Assembly (NCBI RefSeq): GCF_002483205.1
Contig: NZ_DLHM01000007.1
Coordinates: 744,001 to 808,000, forward strand
Direction: 5' to 3'
Length of the DNA: 64,000 nt
Source: Flavihumibacter sp. UBA7668
GTDB lineage: Bacteria; Bacteroidota; Bacteroidia; Chitinophagales; Chitinophagaceae
Positions 1-6,686 of the stretch are shown here, piece by piece. Each line of letters begins with the position of its first letter. Position 1 is the first letter of the stretch. Both the position numbers and the translations under genes were made by a program. The notes beneath the pieces are model-generated. The model saw only the letters and a program-made list of their open reading frames with translations, made no database searches and had not been told where the DNA came from.

Positions 1-785
1 TCCCCTGGAAAATGATGGTTCGTTATTATGATGAAAATTTGGGAAGAGATACCAGTGTTGCAACGGAGATAAATACTCCAGCCTATGCAGCAACCTGGAA
101 ACCAATGTTGCAGGCGTTTACCCAACATCTGAAAGAAAAGGACTGGTTTTCTATCACAACAATAGCTATGGATGAACGACCAATGCCAGCTATGCAAAAA
201 GCTATTGGCTTATTAAAATCAATTGATCCCGACTGGAAGATTGCCCTTGCAGGTGATTATCACCCTGAAATAGAAGCTGATATATTTGATTATTGCGTGG
301 CATCCCGCTGGATTCTGGATTCAGCAGTGTTGAATAAAAGAAAGCTTTCAGGTAAGCCAACAACCGTTTATACCTGTTGCACCGAAGAATACCCCAATGG
401 TTTTAGTTTTTCACCACCAGCAGAACATGTTTACCTGGGTTGGTATGCACAGGCAAAAGGATTTACTGGCTATCTGCGCTGGGCGTACAATAGCTGGACA
501 AAATCACCATTGGAAGACAGCCGGTTTACGGCCTGGCCAGCAGGAGACACGTATCAGGTTTATCCTGGCCCGGTTAGCAGTATCCGATTTGAAAAATTGA
601 TTGAGGGCATACAGGACTTTGAAAAAATCAGGATCCTTAAGGAGGAATTCGTTAAAAATAACGACCAGGAAAAGTTGAATAAATTGAATGAGCTAATGAG
701 TGAATTTGAAATAAGTGATCTGAGTAAAAATTCTGCACGTTCAATTATTGAAGCAAGTAAAAAGAAACTCATGGAACTTGAATAA
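1..785 (+). CDS. GH123-like DUF4091 glycosidase, 3' part
   Basis: This is the C-terminal part of a larger protein; the reading frame is open to the left edge (codons for P, W, K precede the first Met at 12), so the true start lies outside the window. The visible ~260 residues match the DUF4091 / GH123 catalytic-domain family: an Asp-Glu pair in the segment TIAMDERP resembles the family's catalytic D-E pair, and the end carries the typical segment GDTYQVYPGP followed by SSIRFEKLIEGIQDFEKIRIL. GH123 members are exo-beta-N-acetylgalactosaminidases, but most DUF4091 proteins have no proven substrate. The GH16 lipoprotein gene starts 13 bp downstream, so the two are probably co-transcribed. Family assignment is solid; substrate is unknown. 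Confidence 0.85.
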   Translation, partial: PWKMMVRYYDENLGRDTSVATEINTPAYAATWKPMLQAFTQHLKEKDWFSITTIAMDERPMPAMQKAIGLLKSIDPDWKIALAGDYHPEIEADIFDYCVASRWILDSAVLNKRKLSGKPTTVYTCCTEEYPNGFSFSPPAEHVYLGWYAQAKGFTGYLRWAYNSWTKSPLEDSRFTAWPAGDTYQVYPGPVSSIRFEKLIEGIQDFEKIRILKEEFVKNNDQEKLNKLNELMSEFEISDLSKNSARSIIEASKKKLMELE

Positions 786-798
786 ACAAAGTCCTATT

Positions 799-1611
799 AT
801 GAAAAATCTCCTGCATCTTTTCCTTACCTCTGCAACCATACTGCTGTTGACAGGATTGATTTCCTGTCGCAGCAGTCAAACTGTATCTGCAACAGATAGT
901 CGGTTTAAAAATTTGATCTGGAGCGATGAGTTTAGTCAGCCCTCCTTGGATACTACAAAGTGGACCAGAATTTCAGCTAACCAGGCCGATTGGGGTCGAC
1001 ATATGACCAAAGAAGACAAGGTTTTCGGATGGGAAAATGGTATTTTGATTCTAAAAGGAATCCGAAACCCAGATACCAGTAAAGATAAGCGTCCATTTCT
1101 AACCGGTGGTATTTATACGAAGGACAAGTTTAGCTGGACCTATGGGAGAATTGATATTCGTGCTAAACTGGAAGAAGCGCAAGGGGCATGGCCTGCATTC
1201 TGGATGCTAGGTGCTAACACAGTTCATGGGAAATATCCACGAAATGGAGAAATTGATATAATGGAACACCTCAGTTTTGAAGACAGTATTTACCAGACGG
1301 TCCATTCCTATTATACATTAGAGCTGAACGAAAAAAAGAATCCCCCTCATTATGGAAAAGCAGCCATTAACCGAAATGAGTTTAATGTATTTAGTTTGGA
1401 ATGGACACCGGAATTTCTAGCTTTTAAACTTAATGGGAAAGAGACATTCCGATACCCGCGTTTGGCAGGTGTGGATCCAAGCCAATGGCCGTTTGATCAG
1501 CCGTTTTATTTATTGCTTGATCAGCAGTTAGGAGGTTCATGGGTAGGAAAAGTTAATGCTGAGCAATTACCAGTTAATATTTATGTGGACTGGGTTAGAA
1601 TTTACCAATAG
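799..1611 (+). CDS. GH16 family endo-beta-glucanase, lipoprotein
   Basis: Predicted surface or periplasmic lipoprotein of 270 aa that should cleave internal beta-1,3(-1,4)-glucan linkages. The start is placed at 799 because it directly precedes a lipoprotein signal peptide (MKNLLHLF..., lipobox L-I-S-C with Cys23); an in-frame upstream ATG at 748 lies inside the previous gene. The GH16 signature E-I-D-I-M-E is present, with predicted nucleophile Glu151, Asp153 and acid/base Glu156. The W-x-A-F-W-M-L segment upstream and a C-terminal V-D-W-V-R-I-Y strand are typical of laminarinase-like GH16 (probably subfamily 3). It sits 13 bp after the DUF4091 gene and just before a strong terminator, so it closes an operon whose upstream part is not in the window. 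A carrageenase or agarase specificity is less likely but not excluded. Confidence 0.93.
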   Translation: MKNLLHLFLTSATILLLTGLISCRSSQTVSATDSRFKNLIWSDEFSQPSLDTTKWTRISANQADWGRHMTKEDKVFGWENGILILKGIRNPDTSKDKRPFLTGGIYTKDKFSWTYGRIDIRAKLEEAQGAWPAFWMLGANTVHGKYPRNGEIDIMEHLSFEDSIYQTVHSYYTLELNEKKNPPHYGKAAINRNEFNVFSLEWTPEFLAFKLNGKETFRYPRLAGVDPSQWPFDQPFYLLLDQQLGGSWVGKVNAEQLPVNIYVDWVRIYQ

Positions 1612-1630
1612 GCTAAGCTATTAGATAAAG

Positions 1631-1658
1631 AAAAAGGGCCAAATTGAAGGCCCTTTTT
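1631..1658. terminator. Bidirectional intrinsic terminator
   Basis: A perfect 10-bp stem, AAAAAGGGCC (1631-1640) with GGCCCTTTTT (1649-1658), encloses an 8-nt loop. The A/T flanks give a T-run on either strand, so it can end the GH16 transcript on the plus strand (20 bp after its stop) and the GreA-like gene transcript on the minus strand (its stop is at 1702). Confidence 0.9.
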
Positions 1659-1701
1659 CAGTTGTTGAACAAAATGTATGAATTACATTTTAATCTAAGC
1701 A

Positions 1702-2136
1702 CTAGAGTGACTCAATCGGATTAACTACCGAGAGTATAAAATAATAGCGATTTCCTTTTCCGGTTGGCCAGATTAGTTCATCACCACTTTGCATACCCCA
1801 TAATGCTGCTCCCATCGGACGGAAAACACTATCACTATGAAAAGCTGTTGAGCCAGTTTCAGGAAGGTTTAATCGGTAACTGAAATTCTGTTTCGCCACC
1901 TGGTCTCGTAGCAGAATGTTGGAATGAATTCTTGCTACTCCGGTAGGAAAATTTATACCATCTAAAATGGAAGCTGTTTTAATTTTTTCCTGCAGGGTAT
2001 TTATTTCCGGCCATTGTGGGTGATGAGACATAAGATACTCTACCAGCACTACATCATTCTTCAATAAAACAATGGGTAAGGGATGCAATAATGGTGCGCG
2101 TCCGGCTTTAACCGGTCGGTTTGTTTGAACAGACAT
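1702..2136 (-). CDS. GreA/GreB (Rnk-like) family protein
   Basis: A 144-aa cytoplasmic protein. The C-terminal half (about residues 75-142) has the GreA/GreB C-terminal FKBP-like pattern: a strand ending in Y-R-L-N-L-P-E, then S-V-F-R-P-M-G-A-A-L-W-G-M-Q-S-G-D-E, and a W-P-T-G-K-G-N-R strand. The N-terminal half is short and does not form the full coiled coil that inserts into the RNA polymerase secondary channel, so it resembles Rnk or the short Bacteroidota Gre-like proteins more than true GreA (about 158 aa). Gre proteins stimulate transcript cleavage by RNA polymerase; Rnk-type proteins compete for the same site without that activity. The gene follows the membrane protein at 2152-2640 by 15 bp and shares the terminator at 1631-1658. 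Family call fairly sure; activity not known. Confidence 0.8.
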   Translation of the reverse strand: MSVQTNRPVKAGRAPLLHPLPIVLLKNDVVLVEYLMSHHPQWPEINTLQEKIKTASILDGINFPTGVARIHSNILLRDQVAKQNFSYRLNLPETGSTAFHSDSVFRPMGAALWGMQSGDELIWPTGKGNRYYFILSVVNPIESL

Positions 2137-2151
2137 ATTTATTTATATTAA

Positions 2152-2640
2152 TTATTGATATTGTTCCAGGCTCAATTCATCCAGCTGTTTGAGAAGGTTG
2201 ATTTTTCTTCGCCAGTAGGCAGCTTTTCGTAATAATTGGGTAGCATCTAAATGATTATCCGTTTTGTTTGAATAAAAACTCAGTCGTATAGCAGATTGAT
2301 CATTCATTGTACAGTTCAGTAAAATGCCTGATATGATATTGTTATCATTAGATTGTTTTTCAATTGAACATTGTTCAAGTTCTTCAATGAGCAAGATCTT
2401 ATGAGTGTATTGATTTCCAATGAAGTGCATAAATAAAAGCACCCCCTGGTGATAGTCAATTCCTATAACACGGTCGCTGAAAAATTCAAATAAATCCATT
2501 TGAAATCCGCTGCTTTTGCAGAGTGCCTGAAATTGGGCATTCCTTTGATTTGATCTTAGTTTTATTTTCCAGACACTAAAGAGCAATAACAGAAGGATAC
2601 CCGTTGCCACAAAGGCAAGGAGCTGATATTCCCATTTCAT
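2152..2640 (-). CDS. Hypothetical single-pass membrane protein
   Basis: A 162-aa protein that I do not recognise. Residues 6-26 form one hydrophobic helix (LLAFVATGILLLLLFSVW) followed by a positively charged stretch (KIKLRSNQRN), so the rest should face the cytoplasm. The soluble part alternates short beta-like segments and ends with a charged helix (RKAAYWRRKINLLKQLDEL). A single Cys pair is not conserved in any motif I can name. It lies 15 bp upstream of the GreA-like gene and probably shares its transcript. No function is proposed. Confidence 0.75.
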   Translation of the reverse strand: MKWEYQLLAFVATGILLLLLFSVWKIKLRSNQRNAQFQALCKSSGFQMDLFEFFSDRVIGIDYHQGVLLFMHFIGNQYTHKILLIEELEQCSIEKQSNDNNIISGILLNCTMNDQSAIRLSFYSNKTDNHLDATQLLRKAAYWRRKINLLKQLDELSLEQYQ

Positions 2641-2697
2641 AAATTAAAAATTTGTAAGCGTAATTGGATCAGAAAGAGATCCTGTCAAACGAAGAAT

Positions 2698-2723
2698 CCC
2701 CGACTACAGAAGATGAGTCGGGG
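2698..2723. other. Intergenic hairpin
   Basis: CCCCGACT (2698-2705) pairs with AGTCGGGG (2716-2723) around a 10-nt loop. It lies in the 174-bp gap between the 3' end of the sigma-partner gene (2815) and the 5' end of the 2152-2640 gene. Neither side carries a convincing T-run, so it may be a weak terminator, an mRNA-end stabiliser or a leader structure. Confidence 0.4.
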
Positions 2724-2814
2724 TAAACGTATTAAAGTCCTTGAGCGCTGAAAAATAGTAAATCATTCAGGGCGAATATAGATCAATTGTCCTGCTTGAT
2801 TCCCTAGTGATTTG

Positions 2815-3462
2815 TTAAGAAAGAGTCGGCAAGTCTGCTTCTTTCAGAATGGTAGTTGCCTTTTTTATAGTTGCAAATTCACCTTTGCTGACAAACCAGC
2901 GAAACCATTTTTTTTCATGATTTCGGTAATGAAGGTTTCGAAAAGCCCACCAACCCAAACAGGCTTGAACAAACACTACAGGTACATGAATACCCCAGAA
3001 GGTTTCCGGAGAGGAATGCATCCATTCCGCACTCATATGCCAGGTTGAAAATACAGGTAATTGAAGCAATAGAATTCCTAAGACCCGAAGGTTGGAAGTT
3101 GAAAGCAGCACTAGTTTTTGTTGAGCTTCAATAATCGTATTACTGTTATCAAACTGATTTAATAGGATCAGGTGTTCAATATAAACTATAATGGCATAGG
3201 CAGAAACAATAAAATGAATTAGTGCAGATACAACGAAGGCTAATTTGGACCAGCTGAGTGAATGGTAAATCAAAAACCCGATAAAAGATAACCAAAGAAT
3301 TCCAAATATAATACCTGTCCACCTGGTTCGTCGAACCGAGTTTAAAGCCGATGATGCTTTCATTAGTTGAATTTCCTGCAGGCATTTTTTATTCATTTTT
3401 AGGGAAGCATCCAATTTCTGCTGGTATGTTTTCCAGATTTGTATAAGTTCTGTTTCTTGCAT
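2815..3462 (-). CDS. Four-helix membrane protein paired with ECF sigma factor
   Basis: A 215-aa integral membrane protein. Start chosen at 3462 (MQETELIQ), which lies 2 nt after the sigma factor stop codon; a longer reading from 3498 would overlap the sigma gene. The N-terminal ~60 residues are hydrophilic and helical, followed by four predicted membrane helices at about residues 60-78, 84-106, 134-150 and 163-182, then a basic tail. The immediate coupling to an ECF sigma gene is the position normally held by an anti-sigma factor. There is no zinc-binding HxxxCxxC motif and no FecR domain, so if it is an anti-sigma factor the cytoplasmic N-terminal segment would be the sigma-binding part. That role is inference from position only. 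Confidence 0.75.
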   Translation of the reverse strand: MQETELIQIWKTYQQKLDASLKMNKKCLQEIQLMKASSALNSVRRTRWTGIIFGILWLSFIGFLIYHSLSWSKLAFVVSALIHFIVSAYAIIVYIEHLILLNQFDNSNTIIEAQQKLVLLSTSNLRVLGILLLQLPVFSTWHMSAEWMHSSPETFWGIHVPVVFVQACLGWWAFRNLHYRNHEKKWFRWFVSKGEFATIKKATTILKEADLPTLS

Positions 3463-3464
3463 AA

Positions 3465-3968
3465 TCAGGTATTTTTTGCGTTTAATTGCAACCGCCATTT
3501 TTCTTTAATGCGGTTAACTTTTGTGGCGATATTGGTTTCTGACAACCCTAATATGGCTGCCATTTCCCGGTATGGTTTTTCCTCCAGGTAGAGTAAGATG
3601 ATGGCCTTATCCAATTGATTCAGTTCTCCGATCAGTTTATAGAGGAAATCAATTTCAGTTGTAGTAGCGATTTGATCCGTCGGAACCAACAGAAGTTCTT
3701 CGTCAAGTGCTGCTGTTGGATGGATTCGCCGGTTTTCTTTTCGTAAATGACTTATTGAAACATTTAAAGCAATCCGATAGATCCAGGTTGAATACTGGTA
3801 TTTCCGATCATATTTATCAAAAGACCTCCAAAGAGCAATGGTGATTTCCTGAACCAGATCCTGGCAGTCATCGGGAGAATTTGTATAGGAACGTGCGATC
3901 TTATATAGTAAGCCCTTATAACTTTCCAGCATTTCTGTAAATACTTGCTTTTGATTCGGTTCATTCAT
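3465..3968 (-). CDS. ECF RNA polymerase sigma factor
   Basis: A 167-aa sigma-70 family extracytoplasmic-function sigma factor. Region 2 runs over about residues 8-78, with the D-D-C-Q-D-L-V-Q-E-I segment and the Y-S-T-W-I-Y-R-I-A-L-N core-binding/melting segment. Region 4 runs over about residues 108-160, with L-Y-L-E-E-K-P-Y-R-E-M-A-A-I-L-G-L-S-E-T-N-I-A-T-K forming the helix-turn-helix that reads the -35 element. It directs RNA polymerase to a small regulon, often including its own promoter. The gene heads a minus-strand pair with the membrane protein at 2815-3462, and its 5' end faces the GH95 gene across 174 bp. It is not accompanied by FecR or a TonB receptor, unlike the sigma gene at 15442. 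Confidence 0.93.
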   Translation of the reverse strand: MNEPNQKQVFTEMLESYKGLLYKIARSYTNSPDDCQDLVQEITIALWRSFDKYDRKYQYSTWIYRIALNVSISHLRKENRRIHPTAALDEELLLVPTDQIATTTEIDFLYKLIGELNQLDKAIILLYLEEKPYREMAAILGLSETNIATKVNRIKEKWRLQLNAKNT

Positions 3969-4142
3969 CCGTTACTTTCTGGTGTTCTTTCCATATTATT
4001 CGCAGCAGAGGTTAAAATATCACAAAATCGGGCTGTTTTTTATGAATTTCTTGCTAATTGGTGAAGATTCAGGTGAAATCTGTCGAAAAATTCCGATACT
4101 ATTCTGTTGCTGGGGAATATCTTTAGAACATAGAGTTTCCAT

Positions 4143-6632
4143 ATGAATAAATTTGCCATTGCTTCCCTATTATTGATAGGGCTGAATGCTTTCCAAAACA
4201 AGTGCCATTCGCAAACGAACAGCTCCGGCACTACCAACAACAGTTCAGCGCATACGCTGCGATTTAAACAGGCTGCCCGTTATTTTACCGAGAGTTCACC
4301 GGTAGGAAATGGCCGGATGGGAATCATGCAATTTGGAAATCCGAATCGGGAGCGACTTGTCCTGAATGAAATATCAATGTGGTCGGGTGGTCCGCAGGAT
4401 GCTGACCGTGAAAAGGCACATCAATTCCTTAAACCTATACAGGAACATTTGGTGGCTGGTCGTAATAAAGAAGCGCAGGCATTATTGATGAAAGAGTTTA
4501 TAGCGAAAGGAGCGGGATCGGGTCATGGCAATGGAGCGAATCAAAAATATGGCGCCTATCAGATTCTGGGGGATTTACTTATTACCTGGAGAGATACTGC
4601 AGGTCCGGTATCCGGCTATAATCGGGAACTCGATTTGAAAACTGCGGTTGCCCGAACGCGTTATAATCGTGATAATACTACCATTACAGAAGTCTGCTGG
4701 GCGGATTTTACAAATGATATTTTATGGGTACGTATTCACAGTACAAAACCTGGCGGAATCAACCTGGCTCTGGATCTGTTTAGAAAAGAAAATGCAAATA
4801 CCAGCGTTTCCGGCAGTATGTTACTTATAACGGGACAATTACCCAGCGGAAAGGATAAGGGGCTTCGGTTTGCGACAGCAGTACAACCTGAAATAATTGG
4901 CGGTACAATGCGGGAAGATAAATTGGATGGCCGGCCGGTAATCCGAATTGAAAATGCAAATGAGTTAATCATTAAAATAACGGCAGCCACCGATTATGAC
5001 TATGCGAAATTTGCCATAACCGGATATGACCCGATGCCTGTGGCACTAGCTTATTTGAAATCCGGACTCAATTATAACAGAGCGCTTGAAAAAAATATTA
5101 GTGTTTATTCGGGATTTTATCAGCGGAATCAATGGACCATGCCGGAAAATCAGGAAGTGGTGGGATTGAGTACGCAGGAAAGATTGGAGCGATATTCCAA
5201 TAACCCGTCGGGTACCCGTCGGGTAGATCCAACACTTCCGGTCTTGTATTATAATTTTGGCCGGTATTTGCTGATATCCTCTTCGCGGCCGGGGTTGTTA
5301 CCGGCGAATCTGCAGGGATTATGGGCGGAAGAATACCAGACCCCATGGAATGGTGATTACCACCTCAATATTAATATTCAGATGAATTACTGGCTGGCGG
5401 AAACAACCAATCTTTCCGATCTGGCTGAACCCTTGTTCCGGTTTATAAAAGCACTGGTGCCGAATGGAGAAAAAACAGCCAAAGCATATTATAATGCAAA
5501 AGGCTGGGCGGCGCATGTAATTTCAAATCCCTGGCTCTATACTTCACCCGGAGAAGGAGCTGAATGGGGCTCAACCCTTACCGGAGGGGCGTGGTTGTGT
5601 GATCATATCTGGGAGCATTTTCGGTTTACAAAGGACACCGCATTTTTGCGCGATTATTACCCTGTTCTGAAAGGCTCTGCCCAGTTTTTGCAGTCGATTC
5701 TGATTGAATCACCCAGGCATGGATCTTTGGTAACAGCGCCGTCCAATTCACCGGAACATGCCTATATTATGCCAACTGGTTTCAGAGGGAATACAGTAAT
5801 GGGGCCAACCATGGACATGCAGATTACCCGTGAATTATTTGGTGCATGTATCCAGGCAGCAGGTATTCTTAAAACGGATGAGGCCTTCAAAAAGGAGTTG
5901 GAAAGCATCCTTCCCCGGTTGGCACCCAACAAAATTGGGGCTGCCGGTGATCTCAACGAATGGCTGGATGACTGGAAAGACGGGGAACCAAAACATCGCC
6001 ATGTTTCACATTTATACGGATTGCACCCTTATGATGAAATAACCCCATGGGCAACGCCTGAACTCGCCGCTGCAGCCAGAAAAACACTTGAGCAACGGGG
6101 AGATGATGGAACCGGCTGGAGCAAAGCCTGGAAAATCGCATTCTGGGCTCGCCTGGGCGATGGTAACCATGCATTTGAACTAGTACGGCAATTATTGAAA
6201 CCAGCTACCAGTTTGGGCACCAATATGTCTAATGGCGGCGGCGTTTATCCTAATTTGTTCTGTGCCCATCCTCCCTTCCAGATTGATGGCAATTTTGGAG
6301 GAACGGCCGGTATGGCAGAAATGCTGATGCAAAGCCATGGCTCAGAAGGGGTGATCCGATTACTCCCTGCATTGCCATCGAATGCCGATTGGGCAAGCGG
6401 TTCCATAACAGGATTATCTGCCAGGAACGGGTTCGAAGTGAGCATAAATTGGGAAAAAGGACGGCTTTTAAATGCCGGGCTGCTATCCCTCCAGGGAAAT
6501 TCCTGTAAAATCTGGCTTCCAAAAGGGAAACGCCTGACAAGCGAAACAGGCTCTACGATCGCTTCTTCGCAAAATCAGGACCGGGTAGTTGAATTTAAAA
6601 CCGTTAAAGGAAGACGTTATCTGGTGCAATAG
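4143..6632 (+). CDS. GH95 alpha-L-fucosidase, secreted
   Basis: An 829-aa exported GH95 inverting glycosidase, expected to release terminal alpha-1,2-L-fucose (some GH95 enzymes release alpha-L-galactose). A signal peptide covers about residues 1-23. The N-terminal beta-sandwich begins with the family start R-F-K-Q-A-A-R-Y-F-T-E-S-S-P-V-G-N-G-R-M-G. The (alpha/alpha)6 catalytic part contains W-N-G-D-Y-H-L-N-I-N-I-Q-M-N-Y-W with Asn409 and Asn411, N-S-P-E-H with Glu538, and F-Q-I-D-G-N-F-G-G with Asp715; these match the two Asn, the Glu and the Asp of the known GH95 active site, so it should be active. Length is normal for the family. The FAD/Fe-S dehydrogenase gene follows after 54 bp on the same strand. 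Fucose release fits the deoxy-sugar oxidation genes at 26.6-37.9 kb. Confidence 0.95.
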   Translation: MNKFAIASLLLIGLNAFQNKCHSQTNSSGTTNNSSAHTLRFKQAARYFTESSPVGNGRMGIMQFGNPNRERLVLNEISMWSGGPQDADREKAHQFLKPIQEHLVAGRNKEAQALLMKEFIAKGAGSGHGNGANQKYGAYQILGDLLITWRDTAGPVSGYNRELDLKTAVARTRYNRDNTTITEVCWADFTNDILWVRIHSTKPGGINLALDLFRKENANTSVSGSMLLITGQLPSGKDKGLRFATAVQPEIIGGTMREDKLDGRPVIRIENANELIIKITAATDYDYAKFAITGYDPMPVALAYLKSGLNYNRALEKNISVYSGFYQRNQWTMPENQEVVGLSTQERLERYSNNPSGTRRVDPTLPVLYYNFGRYLLISSSRPGLLPANLQGLWAEEYQTPWNGDYHLNINIQMNYWLAETTNLSDLAEPLFRFIKALVPNGEKTAKAYYNAKGWAAHVISNPWLYTSPGEGAEWGSTLTGGAWLCDHIWEHFRFTKDTAFLRDYYPVLKGSAQFLQSILIESPRHGSLVTAPSNSPEHAYIMPTGFRGNTVMGPTMDMQITRELFGACIQAAGILKTDEAFKKELESILPRLAPNKIGAAGDLNEWLDDWKDGEPKHRHVSHLYGLHPYDEITPWATPELAAAARKTLEQRGDDGTGWSKAWKIAFWARLGDGNHAFELVRQLLKPATSLGTNMSNGGGVYPNLFCAHPPFQIDGNFGGTAGMAEMLMQSHGSEGVIRLLPALPSNADWASGSITGLSARNGFEVSINWEKGRLLNAGLLSLQGNSCKIWLPKGKRLTSETGSTIASSQNQDRVVEFKTVKGRRYLVQ

Positions 6633-6686
6633 GCAGAACCTCGAAACAGAATGTCGTAAATTAGCGCCGCAAGCAAACCAATCGAC

